Source: Branchiostoma lanceolatum | Taxonomy: Eukaryota; Chordata; Leptocardii; Amphioxiformes; Branchiostomatidae | Direction of reading: 5' to 3' | DNA: 64,000 bases | Assembly (NCBI RefSeq): GCF_035083965.1 | Contig: NC_089722.1 | Span: 29,348,642 to 29,412,641, forward strand | Shown here: positions 38,101-49,665 of the stretch, piece after piece | How the letters are laid out: each line of letters starts with the position of its first letter | Numbering within the stretch: position 1 is the first letter of the stretch | Program-made: the position numbers and the translations under genes | Notes under the pieces: model-generated | Told to the model about the DNA's origin: nothing | What the model saw: the letters and a program-made list of their open reading frames with translations, nothing else | The model's database searches: none

Positions 38101-41100
38101 ATCTCTGTTAAGTACTGGAAAAATTCAGATAAATAAAATCTGTAACTTCCAAGTATGAAAACCACTGCCAAAATGTGTCAAATTCTGAGTGTTGGTACAT
38201 CCAACTACATATTGCCAAGAATGCTTTCTGTAAGAATGACAAGTCCAGATTACAGCATAACCTTCCACTATTTTCAGTCTTCACACAAGCTTTTCAAAAA
38301 AATGTGGACGCTGGTTACACTTACATTTCTTCTCTGTAAACAAGTCTTTTACTTTTGACATTTGCATTTCAAACATGAGCACACAATTGTATAAGGTATG
38401 CATGATTAATCGCTGAACTAGTTGGACAACCTGTCTCCTAAATGCTTTGGACAAACGCCCATTTAACAGTAAAATTGCTGTGACCATACAGAATAGTACC
38501 CAACATCTTCATATGCAAATATATTCCATTGTATAGAAATATCTTTTATTCTTATCTACATGACAATTGAACGATACACTTCGCATAATCCTTGGTAACA
38601 ATCTTGGCAGAATTTTTTTCGATTTATAAGAGCTCTTTTTCAAACTGGGCTCATGTCACCTTTTATACCAAGTCTTCCGTTTATGTTTCTTTGGGCATTA
38701 AACCGCCTTTGCACCCCTTACCTTCTCTTGTTGCTTGGCCGACTTAGCGATGGGTCTGTTGCTGTCCATGTCCCATGACGGCAATGGCACTATCACCTGT
38801 TGAAACCATTACATACTTACTAACATGCCACATTCACACATACCAACATTGCACTTAAACGTTCTGTATCATCTGTTTCTCATTGTGAAACTTTTTCTGA
38901 AGTCTTGTAAATTTCACCTCATAATCTGACCTCAGCGAAGGGAATAGACCATAAAAATACTTTCTTAATGGAACGATTAACATGTTTATGGCTCACATCT
39001 CAACATGCCTCATGATCCAATGATGACCCTTACATGTTCCAACAATGACCTTTAACCTTTGACCTTTTCTCTGGCAATGCTTTGAATACTTTCAAAATTG
39101 TGTCATGCTTTCGAACTTTGCGCTCATTTTTACACGCAATAAAATTCAAAATTTATTGATAGATGTTGCAAAACTTGATGTTATTTCATATGGTTAATGA
39201 TTAAGCTTCAACACTTGTATGCTTCACTACATGCAAAATTTCACACTGGACAACTGTTGACAACCAAGATCAACCATATTGCAGCAACTGTCAATATAGG
39301 TATTTGTACTTACAAAACACCAAGTTCTATACTAATTTAGTAAATATGCATCTATTAGCACAACTACATGAAGGAGTAGGTTCCATGAAATTGGTCAAGA
39401 TCACTTTCATTTGCAAGGTCGTTGATGACTGACATTTGACCTTCACTTACGGATCCCCCTTGTATCTTTATTCTATTGATAAATGTTGTACAAAATTTCT
39501 CTAACAGCCCTTTCCTGAAGAGAGCCTACTGTAATACTGTCTACCCAACTTAGGAATTATCTAACCATATCATCTAATCATATACCTCTTCGATTTTTTC
39601 CTCTTGATGGAATGTTCTCGACAAGAACACAATACTTTTTGTGTTCCTCTTCTTGGTGAACAGAATGAAGTCCTTTCCTATTCTCATGGATCCTCTGTGT
39701 AGTTGGAATACATTGTTATTGTACATGAATTATCAATGTCAACAGCTGCATATCCTGAATAATCATCAAAATTACGAGTCAAGAAATGTTTATTACTGCA
39801 GATCACACAATCCACAGGATCTGCATAAAAGAACATGGCAGTTTGACATACAAGTCCAACAAAAATGAAATATGGAACACATTCATCTTTTGAATTAAAA
39901 AGAGCACTTCTATCTCACTACTTACGACTTCAGGCCATTTCCATACTGGCCAATCATTTGGGAGTCTACGGCTCTCTTTGAGGACTTCCCAAACTGGATG
40001 ACACTGGCAGCCTCACCTGTTCAAGGGTGTTTACAGTTAAATCAATGTGTAGATAACATGAACTGTCACCGTATTCTATTTCTTTTGTTTTCAAGGTAGT
40101 CATATTGACAACGCTGTTGGAATGCTTGTCTATGATTACTAAATCAGGTAATAACAGCACAAACCATGAAACAAGATCTCTCTCTTGTACATGTTGTAAA
40201 ACATGTGATAAATATTGCAAGGGATGACACCTGGTTTGTGGGCTTATATTTCACATATCTGTCTATTATGTATTTCATCAAATCTTTTTTTCCACGAACA
40301 TACCTGGATCCATGCCCTCTCCATCATCCAGAAAACATAAGAGGTATCCACCACGGACCTCCTTCTTGGGAACTAAATAAACAACATACGGTAATAATCA
40401 TGCTGTACAGACGTCATAGTAACAGACTAATTATCAAGCTCAGGCAGCACAACATAGTAAACAATACTACCCAGCTGCAGTGGGTAATGATTTTTGCATA
40501 TTCATGCTGTACTTCCAATATGCTGTGCCCAACTGGTTACTTGCCCTTCTTTCAGGAAGAAATTGCATTTTCTTAGAATAAGTGGTGTTGCCACAACGAT
40601 GAATGACCTTTTGTCGAAGAAAGTGTTTGCACTTTAGGAAACATCAACAACCACTTCAACTGTTTGTACCCCATGTAACAGCATCTCCTGCCACGATGAA
40701 GAGGTCATCTCCATGGACATATAGCATGTCACTTTGAGAATTAACAATGGTACCGTAAAATGATCATACAACCCTGTGCTGCAGGGTCCAGGGTCCATTT
40801 CTGCATGAACCATATGATACATGGCTATTTGTGTTCTTGTTTGATGGAGCCAATGACACCAACATTGCTGCAACTCGACCATGACCAAAGCTACAGGAGG
40901 TTTGGAAACGTCACATATCATATTGAAATCCTGATGTTGGTTTTTGTCCTTGATTCAGTGCTGTTTTATGCTCCGATTTTGAAAAAGGAAATGGCAGATG
41001 CCACATCAAAAAATCCATGACCTGCGTGTAATGATGCACTCCATGGCTGTATGCACCCGTCCTCTGAGCAGTCTTCATTCTCTTCTGTTGGGCAGTCCTT

Positions 41101-44012
41101 TCTTCTATTCTGCCCAAAGCCCAATAAATTTGTCAGCTTACTGGATGGTGTATTACATTCCTGGGTGTGCATCTTCCAAGCAGTGTATCCTTCTATCTGC
41201 AACTATTCTCATCGAGGCAACTTCGGGCGAGCAGGAAATATCTGCTCCGGTACAAAACTGCTGTCTATCTCTGAACCAAAAGACTATGAAACACAAAGAA
41301 CTAATGCCTCCCTTGATAAGAAGGCCTGATAACATCTGAGTCACGATTGCAAATCTACTGTATCCCATTCCACAGTGGATGCTTGTCTTTGACAGCTGCA
41401 AGCTCTTCGTGTATTTTGAAGCTCAGCACACTTACAAGGCTGAAAATCCACTGATGCTAATTGACTTCTTTGAGATCTTTGTGTGAACTCACTCAGGATA
41501 AACCGACAACATGTCTCTTTTTTACCTGTAAAACCCATGGTATATCTCCTGTCTGTGTCCTTGCTTCAAATACGTTGTGCGTCACACTTCGACATCAAAG
41601 TCCAGACAGGCAGAAGATTGAATATCCACAATCATGTTGCCTCTAGAATACTGATGAGCCCTGTCCCTGGAATGAGTGCGTGCCATACCTTGGCTTTTTA
41701 TGGCAGGTTGGTTGGGACCACCTCAGAATAAGCATTGGTACTGCTAACAATACTTCATTTCACAGGGCAATGCAACCTACCCCAGACTGTATTCAAATTG
41801 ACATGCACTGTGCCATTTTGTTTCCTTTCGTGGCACCAAGCACTGAAGCCTTCTCACGGTAACATGATAATCTGGTCTCTTGAACATGCCAAACTTCACT
41901 TCCCAAAGAACAGCAAGTAACCGATTAGATAACAGCATTGTGGTCCCAGGCATACGAAAACAGTTCACAGTTAGAAATAAAGGTTGTGAATAAATCATTT
42001 AGTACTTAGCTTCATGATATAAAAAGCCTTATAACTTAATTCTTTTTAAACATACAGAGCTGTGGGAACTTTGGGTCATGTTGGGTGCTTGCATGTTTAA
42101 CTAAAGCAATGTCAGCTTTGAAAGAAAAAAACAATCTCAGATACTGAGGTATGATATGGCAAGATAACTATGTGTCCATTTGTTGGAAGAGGTGATGCAG
42201 CGCATGGTGGGCTCCATACAAACCTGTGTACACATGGATTTTCGTTGCACCAGCATCCCTGTCAAAGTAAGCGATGAAGAACATTGATCAGCAAAATAGT
42301 TTAATGGTACAAATACATCACAACTATTGTGTATCTTCAAAGAAATGTAAATCTGCAACCGTGGGAAACAATGAAGTGGTCTTAAAAATTCTGAAGCTTG
42401 CAAATGCCACTTTGTTCCACTCCTATCTAAGCTGTCAGTGTAATCATATACCTTAAAAGCTTTTCCCTCAATACCTACTAATGAATGGAAGGCTGCCATG
42501 TCTGCCTTTCCACATTCTTCAATGGGACAGCCTTCTCTACCATGGTGACTGTTATGGCATACAATTAACGGCATTGTAATATTCAAAAGATTTAAGTCTG
42601 AGGCATCAACGACAAGAGAACTACAGTTGATGGTTACATAGCCTGGCAACCCCAGGACCATTACTGTGGCTTCCTTATTCCTGATATACCTGGCCAATCT
42701 GTGAATCACAAATCTGATTCATATTACCGCTTGGATACCGGCAGTCACCATCTGGGGATCATTAGCTCCCAGCCTACGGCAGTATTTGGCCTCGCCCTAT
42801 CAATTTAGTGGACTCTCCCTTCTTTCTGTTCCTTCACTCGGAACAGATTTTCCCGGAAGGTTGATCAATGTTGCGAGGGAAACATCTACGCAGAGCGTTC
42901 TCTCCATCTACCTTTCTTACATGTGTGTGTTTGTGTGTGTGTGAATCTTATACATCGTTAACTTGTTGTTATTCTTGTAAGGGAACTCTATGTCGATCAG
43001 TGCATCTAATCTTCGATGTGAAAATATCGCAGGTTTTTTCTCATGCATTGACGCAACTGCACAGAATGATGTCATCACAGCCCCGCAAAAGGTTTGGCTT
43101 TAGACAGGAAATACGATCTACATGTAACTTCCCTATTCTGTTTGTGTCACACGAAAGGGCAAAATGACAGATCGTGCGATGACGAACTGAACGGAAGGAA
43201 ATAACATTAATCCAGCGAAGCATATTCACCTTGCATTGTCCACCAGCTCGGCAAGGGCTCCGAACAAAAATTCGTGGGTGGTTCTAAAACAAAGGAAAAC
43301 ATTGATTACAAATCGCTTGCACGGCGTTGCTTTTTGTACCAATCCTTGTATAACAAACGCTCAATCACACCTGCCATCCTTTCCAAACTAACAAAACCTT
43401 ACAGGGCCTCTAACAGCAATACGCTGACATGTGATCCAACGTCGGCACCGCCAGTGAGGCCACTGAGCGGCACGGGATTTTAAAAATTATGGGGATCCGT
43501 TTGATATTTTTCTTACTTACCACCGGAAAAACACATGCAATGCGGCAGCAAAGAATATTTATCTTGCTTGTTCACATAGAATATAAATGTAAGTAACGTG
43601 AGATTTCTGATACACACACAGAAGTACGTATTCATCTCACAATGGCGGGTAAGGCAGTAGACATAGCCTTATCATGCCCCACGCCGTCGGTCCATTTCTA
43701 AGGGGTGGCCTTCTGTAAAATATCAACTAACACAAACGAAGCGGCAGGGCCTCAAGCGTCGTCTGCCGCGGTGAATCAAATCACAACGTAAAAGATGAGA
43801 TAATCTTTCATCCTAAGGAAAGGGAGAGGCTCTGTATAGTTTTTTGGAGAGGTGTATCCTGTTGGCTGTTCCCAGCCAAACCATGAGGCCCTTGGCTGAC
43901 GCATAAAATTTGTAACAAGCAAACAAGGCTTGGATGAACACCCCACTCACGAGTTCGTATGCAGATAGTCAAAGGTAAGCTGTGCCCGGCTCAATCCACT
44001 ATATTGAGCCAT
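26162..44012 (-). CDS. MORC2: MORC2, GHKL ATPase chromatin regulator
   Basis: I assembled 32 exons whose phases all close: 43951-44012, 43230-43283, 42224-42258, 40304-40372, 39926-40016, 39586-39694, 38722-38796, 38021-38114, 37412-37526, 36546-36674, 36166-36245, 35869-35905, 35620-35665, 35379-35464, 34864-35159, 34664-34688, 34121-34224, 33834-33939, 33089-33182, 32754-32792, 32424-32534, 31455-32147, 29268-29330, 29066-29125, 28551-28650, 28146-28185, 27931-28029, 27404-27652, 26742-26835, 26587-26625, 26363-26479, 26162-26245. This gives 1164 residues (human 1032). ATPase motifs: ELVDNARDA (Asn37), DDGEGM (66-71), [10 protein letters not shown]. Then coiled coil (about 305-360), CW zinc finger (Cys502, 505, 528, 539), a long Ser/Pro linker, chromo-like domain (about 925-975) and C-terminal coiled coil. 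Known: MORC2 dimerises on ATP and silences transposons with the HUSH complex. This is full-length and looks intact. Confidence 0.95.
27207..27332. repeat. 18-bp minisatellite, seven units, in MORC2 intron
   Basis: Seven consecutive 18-mers follow CTCTAGCTACAAGCTCAA with one to five changes each. The array ends 71 bp below exon 27404-27652, downstream of its donor in the sense of the gene. Confidence 0.85.
28301..28352. repeat. 26-bp tandem duplication
   Basis: TACATAGCAATTGCAATAAG plus TGTTGA occurs twice in direct, apparently identical tandem inside a MORC2 intron. Confidence 0.85.
28782..28959. mobile_element. GTAGTCAAACCT-terminus MITE, copy 2 (MORC2 intron)
   Basis: TGTAGTCAAACCTTG at the left mirrors CCAGGTTTGACTGTA at the right, and the interior repeats CCAGGTGGTTGC / CCAGGTGGTTACC. 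It shares its ends with the element in the TIMM10 intron. Confidence 0.6.
29439..30906. mobile_element. interleaved terminal-inverted-repeat complex in MORC2 intron
   Basis: The outer pair CTAGAGTCCATTCC..CACCGCGAGGGTT (29439) and AACCCTCGCGGTGAC..TGCACTCTAG (30906) defines 1468 bp. A related second pair, TAGAGTCAATTCC..ACCGAGAGGGT (29964) and ACCCTCTCGGTGACATGGAATTGACTCTA (ends 30697), lies inside. A third, unrelated pair, ATTGCCCCCATAAAAGTAGGTGCTAATC (29729-29756), matches inverted at 30382-30409 and straddles the left copy of the second pair. The rest is AT-rich with repeated GGTAGAAAATGGT and TTCCAACA. No reading frame is preserved. This is probably successive insertions of one MITE family. 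It occupies most of the long intron between exons 31455-32147 and 29268-29330. Confidence 0.7.
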
Positions 44013-44400
44013 ATCTCCTACGTCAGTCGTCCTGTGCACTGCTAAGATGGCTGCTGGCTTCAAATATCAAACATCTTCGAGCTCCTCGCCGTTGAGAATG
44101 TTGGTTCCATTCGTCTCCCAAGCAAATTCTAAGGTATTCTTTTGATGTCTGCCACCAGCGTCATGCGGCGTCTCCCGTCACAAGCTCCCCGGACGTTTTC
44201 AGCCAAGTGGCGTGGATTTTCCAGCTAGAAATGAAGGATGAGTTACACAAGACCCTTGTACAACTCTTCCATTCACCAATCGTGAATTTTCTGACGCCAA
44301 AGCGAAGAAATCTGCGATCTCCTGAGGAGTCTTCCAGCCGCCAGTCTCTACGTTCCCCCAGCAAACAAGATGGCTGCACGTGACGTACTACATAAATAAC
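44013..44400. promoter_or_regulatory. MORC2 promoter region, probably bidirectional
   Basis: Two plus-strand AAGATGGCTGC motifs (44044-44054, 44367-44377), matching the YY1 downstream-type element, bracket the region. The second overlaps an E-box CACGTG (44377-44382) and a CRE-like TGACGTAC (44381-44388). There is no TATA box. YY1 sites around start codons are common in housekeeping promoters. The small plus-strand frame at 44047 lies within it. Confidence 0.45.
44047..44383 (+). CDS. hypothetical small two-exon protein divergent to MORC2
   Basis: ATG at 44047 has a strong context (AAGATGG). Exon 44047-44133 (29 codons, MAAGFKYQTSSSSS...) ends AAG|gtattc; after a 91-bp intron an acceptor gattttccag opens 44225-44383, which continues in the same phase (LEMKDELHKTLVQLF, then a basic, Ser/Pro-rich tail NFLTPKRRNLRSPEE) to a TGA. 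The product is 81 residues: a short hydrophobic/amphipathic N-terminus, an acidic-to-basic helix and a disordered C-terminus. I do not recognise it. Phase agreement, splice signals and protein-like composition argue for coding; its position in the MORC2 promoter and small size argue for chance. Later donors (e.g. gtgaat within exon 2) could extend the gene. An N-terminal mitochondrial signal is possible. Confidence 0.38.
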
Positions 44401-45828
44401 GCTAATTGTATTCATCCGCGGGTGACGTGGGCGGGAGATTTTTTTAGCCGTAGTGGCTGGCGGACGGTCACGATATTGTTTTGGCTACTTTTGAAGTCTA
44501 ATTGTTTTTAGTTGAACTTATTGTGGTAGTATCGAGACCAAAAATCATTGTGTGGCGGAACTATAAACACAGGTAGAACTATTTTGTATGTCTAGGCGGA
44601 AGAATTCGATGGTGGGCAGACCTGCAAACAATCAGGATTCATTGGACAGAGTTCAGGCTGGTTTTGATTGGTTAAAAAGGATCACGTTGCATGGAAAATT
44701 TCCATGTTAGCCCCTAGTCTGACCAATGATTATTCCTAAAACAACTGACTGTGGGAGTTTATTTGCTCGGTTAGAATTTAAAGATCACTCGCCCTTTCAC
44801 ACAACATACCCTCGGTCAGTGATCGGTAAAGAGCAGTTACCGTATGCTAACGTTTTAGCGCTCTTATCTGAAGGACAAATTTTGATGTCTCAAAGGCCAA
44901 TGCACATTGAACAGTAGTCTATTTTACAAGGCACAATGACGGCACTTTAGTTCCAGAGCAAGTATAGTAATATCAACCCCTGTACGTCGTTAGTCTGTAT
45001 TAGGAAGGAGATATCTGTAGTCGCCTCCCGAGTGATCGCAATCATACAGTAATTCGATTCCATAGAAGTCTAGGCTTGACCTCACCCTAAATCTTGACCA
45101 TTCCTTATTGACTTTCCAATTTTCGGAGTCTTGAATTCCCTTCCTCCGCCAATACGGCTCTATACGATGACCAAGGGGGTTATCCTGCTATGACGCAAAC
45201 GGTTCTTCACTTTGAAAGGCAACATGGTTATTATATTTTCAACAAAAACTGGCAAAAACACTTGGGGCTTCAGTTTTTCTAAATCGGCAACAAAATTGGC
45301 TTTTGTTACAGAGCGCTGTGGCTATTGATTCGAGCCGGCGCTCCGAAGTGGTGAATGCCCCACAGCATTGTCGGACTTCGTTAGCATCAAATCGGAATTT
45401 GTATTGTTGTATTGACAGTGTGATGAGCCTGATTCACGCTACAAGGGGCTTGGAAACAGGATTTGAAAGGGTCTTTCTTCGGTGCTACAGTTCAATGGAA
45501 AGTCTTTAATCCAAGACAAGTCAGTCAAATGCCTTTCTACGCAAACTATGAACCGTTTGACCAAAACTCTGCCTGGGTAACATCCTCCGTAGTTTAACAC
45601 ATGGCTTATTCTTTTAGACAGGATGACTTGACTTACTTGACTTGACTCGAAAGAATGAGCCAGCGTTAACTGCAGAGAAATGAATCATCGGGGCCCGGAG
45701 AAAGAACGGATGATGGTACCCAGGCTACACCTACCTCCTCGCCCTTTAGTTGCCAACAAAATATGTACATGCGACTGTGCAGACCGATTTGCTGACCGAT
45801 TTTAGGCCGGATAGAATTCTAGATTAAA

Positions 45829-45947
45829 CTACTCTCCAAGCAGAGGTTGGTGGGGAAGATTGTGACCTTTTGGGGAGAGCGGACAAAAAACGGAGCATAT
45901 GATAAAAAGGTCACAATCTTCCCCACCAACCTCTGCTTGGAGAGTAG
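45829..45947. mobile_element. fold-back MITE with perfect 43-bp arms
   Basis: Arms 45829-45871 and 45905-45947 (CTACTCTCCAAGCAGAGGTT ... GGGGAAGATTGTGACCTTTT) appear to match base for base around a 33-bp loop. The outer TCTCCAAGCAGAG is the shared terminus of this superfamily. Identity of the arms suggests recent activity. Confidence 0.8.
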
Positions 45948-46838
45948 ATTACATCACTCTTCTTTTAAGTTTCATAAAGACGTTCCAACATAAGTGAAAT
46001 GCATAATTCGATGATGACACAGCATGCACACCGTAGCTATACTGAACAGTGTCAGCCTTCATTCCTATTATACTCAATGGCATGGTGCGTTTTATTACAC
46101 TACGTACATGTGTCCATTTTCTAACATACAGGGCTACTCATGCTACTGATTCATTGCAAAAATGTGTAAAAACAGATTAGCCCACCTTCCCACACTACTA
46201 AACTAAAGCTCATGGATAACGTGAATAAGGCCACAGTTTATTATATTCATAGCTGTATGGAATAATCGCTAAGCTGTGTAAGCACCAGGATTTATATATA
46301 CTGTATACATATATATAAATACTTGTATATACATAGACCCAAATCAAGTCAAAAACATGCAAACCCCTACGAGACTAATTTGATTGTATTCAAAGGATAC
46401 CAGGCAGCCTGTTTGAACATCTTTCAACATTCTTCCAAAGGGCAAATTTGATAGTGTCTGTAAAACAAACTCCATTCAGTTTCAAAGAGGCAATGAAGAA
46501 TGTGGTCAAAAAAAGTTCAAATTTCATTTGGCCCACATCGAAGAAACTGCCTCATAGTTCTCCATGCACTGGTACTCTCTTTATACAACTGACAACAAAA
46601 ATTTGTTCGCCTAGCATCTCAAAAACAAAACACCACTATGAACCATAGACATTGTAATTACAGTGGACTTGTGTAAATGCATAAAAAATCTTACACCCTT
46701 TTTGCAAAATGTGCTGGCAACCCTCTAATGTTTACATGTTCAATTCTTATTTTTTTACAAGAGTACAAGGCTTAAGTCCACTACATCTACTAAGTTTTTG
46801 ACATACAAACACCAACAAGAACTGAAGTAACAATTATC

Positions 46839-46862
46839 CTCTCTCTCTCTCTCTCTCTCTCT
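46839..46862. repeat. (CT)n microsatellite
   Basis: Twelve uninterrupted CT dinucleotides. Confidence 0.9.
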
Positions 46863-48058
46863 GCTTGAGATGCGCAAGCTCCAAATATCTTAACACATCC
46901 ATGACAAAGACTGCAGTAGTAGCACGCACAGATTCAATGGGCAACTAATGACATGTACAGTACTTTTAAAGCTACCAAAAACAATACCTCAAGTGGAAAA
47001 GCATATAAGTTCATAACCCTGATTTCAATACATGTTGGACAACTTTTCTTACTGATGACACAAGTCTCTGTTTACACATCTTCGTACTGACTTGATTGGA
47101 AAAATTTCCATCCAGAATCAAATTTACTACATTTGGTCTATGACAAATGGTTGCATTTCAACATGACTCAGTTTCTGGGAAAAAAAAAGTGTTTCCATTT
47201 TCTATGGCTGTTTTAATCAGCTTCCATTAAAATGTACAAACCTTAATATAAATGGCCACACGCAGCTAGTAGAAATAAACCAGACCGTGTACATGTACAC
47301 CTGCATGGCTAAGGTAAGGTAATACATATATATATATATAACAATGAAATCTATAACCCTTTGAAATCCTATAAAATTAAGTATGATTGCTCCACACATA
47401 ACCAACACATCATTAGCCTGGCGTGTAAATATACAACAATTCACCAGCAAAAAAGTAACACCTGTCCATCATTTGTCCATTCTGAGATCATAGTGCACAT
47501 ATAAAGCTTGCACATAACTTTCTTCGTTCTCTACATTAAACTCAGTTTCCTTGACAATGGTAGCTAGATGTAGTAATGTACGTCATCAACCCATCTGATC
47601 TTGTAGATTTCATTAGGTCCTACAAGGCAAGCTACCGAGGTTCAAGCAATTTGTTTAGCAAACAGTAAATGAAGCAGCCGCCTCTTTCAATATAGAAATT
47701 GCACATGGTGATTCAAAATGCCGTATTTTGGATGGCTTCACCATTTCCTCTACATCATGGTTCTCAGACTCCAAGGACAAAGGTAAACCGTATATTCTTG
47801 CAAGATAGAACCTCCTTGAGTCTAGTGAGATGTTGCTTCAAGGTGTCCAAAATCACAAAGTGGCTAAGAATATGCACACTACTTATGAACCAATTTTCTT
47901 CTTGCTGTTTTACTCGATATTTACCTGATAAACTTCTCCTTGCTGAGTTGGGCTTTAACCATAACATTGCGGAAAGGCCTACCGGTATATCAGGAAGAAC
48001 GCAAAAGCGAACTCAAAGAAAAAGAACCAAGGAAAAATGGTGGGTTCAAGGGAGATAA

Positions 48059-48209
48059 ACTCATTCTCCAAGCAGAAGTTAGGCTCTTTTTAGGCATTTT
48101 TTGTCAGGCTTTCTATTATGTCAGGTTTTCTTTTTTTGGCTGGTTTACAAAAAAACGCCTAAAAAGAAGGCAAAAACCAGCTGTAGCCTAAACTCACCTT
48201 GGAGAGTAA
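48059..48209. mobile_element. fold-back MITE, degenerate arms
   Basis: The left end TCATTCTCCAAGCAGAAGTT and inner TTTTTAGGCATTTTTTGTC mirror, imperfectly, CTCACCTTGGAGAGT and GCCTAAAAAGAAGGC. It is the same terminal family as the 45829 element, but older or a different subfamily. Confidence 0.6.
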
Positions 48210-48477
48210 GCCAAACTGCTCTGTTGGCATTATTGCACCATGACGGCAATATCTGTACAAAAACTAAAAGTGTTGCTCATTGATCAAATGCAAATGTAAA
48301 ACTACATGTATTTGGTCTCTAACTTCTGAACAGAAGTCTCAACTATGTCTACAAAATGATCTCATAACAAATTGCATACTGATTAACAAAATCACCCTCT
48401 AATAAATACTGTAGTTGAAATACCATATGATCACAAAACGTTAAGCTGGATAACAAATCATCTTAACAAGCAATAAT

Positions 48478-49319
48478 ATACGCCAAAAAGCAATTACTCA
48501 AACAACTGGATATGATTTTGGAAACGGTCAGACGTTTCAAGTAGCATCCACTACTTTTCGTCAGTGACTGTGAGCAAGATCAGTTGAACAGCAGGTTTAT
48601 AACCACGAACTATAAATTGATATGCAAATAAGGAGAAGACAAATTTTTAGATAGTCCAATAGAAAGCGAATTAGACAACTCAAGACAAGGTTGAAGTAAA
48701 AGGGGACAATAGCTCCTATTGTTTTAATATAGGAGCTAAAGCTGGTTTGCCCCCAAGGCTATGTCCCAAGTGCCAGACAGTTCCACCCTTAGCCCTCCTT
48801 TCCTGTTGAGGGTTGGATTGTATATCCTCTCATATATACCGCTACTCCTCGGCCATTTTCCACCACCTAAAACACAACCAGGGACACTCGTTCAATCTCG
48901 AATCCACTGATATCCTTGACCGCGAACCCCGCTGGTTCGAACGTGGAGTAAGGGAGGCAATATATGAGAGGATATACAATCCAACCCTCAACAGGAAAGG
49001 AGGGCTAAGGGTGGAACTGTCTGGCACTTGGGACATAGCCTTGGGGGCAAACCAGCTTTAGCTCCTATATTAAAACAATAGGAGCTATTGTCCCCTTTTA
49101 CTTCAACCTTGTCTCGAGTTGTCTAATTCGCTTTCTATTGGACTATCTAAAAATTTGTCTTCTCCTTATTTGCATATCAATTTATAGTTCGTGGTTATAA
49201 ACCTGCTGTTCAACTGATCTTGCTCACAGTCACTGACGAAAAGTAGTGGATGCTACTTGAAACGTCTGACCGTTTCCAAAATCATATCCAGTTGTTTGAG
49301 TAATTGCTTTTTGGCGTAT
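48478..49319 (+). mobile_element. Penelope-like element remnant flanked by 360-bp inverted arms
   Basis: Arms 48478-48838 and 48961-49319 are inverted and nearly identical (one difference noted: actcaag versus actcgag). The frame 48813-49061 spans the 122-bp centre and reads into the right arm: HLKHNQGHSFNLE, ILDREPRWFERGVREAIYER, NPTLNRKGGL, LSGTWD, stop. Known: this 'LDREP-WF-RGVREAI-----P-LNR' pattern is the C-terminus of the GIY-YIG endonuclease domain of Penelope-like retroelements. Past the right arm the tail TATCTTATTACCTGGATGTC is the family's 3' end. So this is a 5'-truncated copy preceded by an inverted copy of its own 3' segment, as reported for Penelope pseudo-LTR arrangements. 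Confidence 0.75.
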
Positions 49320-49665
49320 CTTATTACCTGGATGTCTAATCTTCATCGACGTAAGCAATAATATAGGCAACATAATATTTAGCAACATGTAACACACCTT
49401 ACTATTTCTTACTTTAAGACCCATAGCAAACAACAATAGTGATATACTTTATTGGTCCTGAAAAAAGTTTGTACAGCCAAGGACAGCCGACCATGTACAG
49501 CTAGCAATTTCTCAACAATATAATCTGAAGAATACAACAAAAAGTCCTGGATACACAGAGTAAGGGTGCATGTCTTGTTTCTACATATCTTCATCTTGGA
49601 GCATCTTGCTATGGGCTTCATCAGCCTGCCTTCCAAGATTTTACAGTGGTAGCAGAGGGACATGT

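Larger units (their letters stand above)
44401..48058. other. gene-poor spacer right of MORC2
   Basis: No exon with family resemblance is seen. It contains the fold-back at 45829, a (CT)n run (46839-46862), an AT dinucleotide run (about 47327-47340) and AT-rich sequence with plausible minus-strand AATAAA signals (e.g. complement of tttatt near 46237). Part of it may be a long TMEM248 3' untranslated region; this is inference. Confidence 0.4.

Noticed and set aside
40166..40576. 136-codon plus frame inside MORC2
   Set aside because: Covers a MORC2 exon (40304-40372) antisense and intron sequence; no motif.
43642..43700. Plus-strand ATGGCGG|gtaagg as a first exon in MORC2 intron 1
   Set aside because: Only seven coding bases, no in-phase continuation identified.
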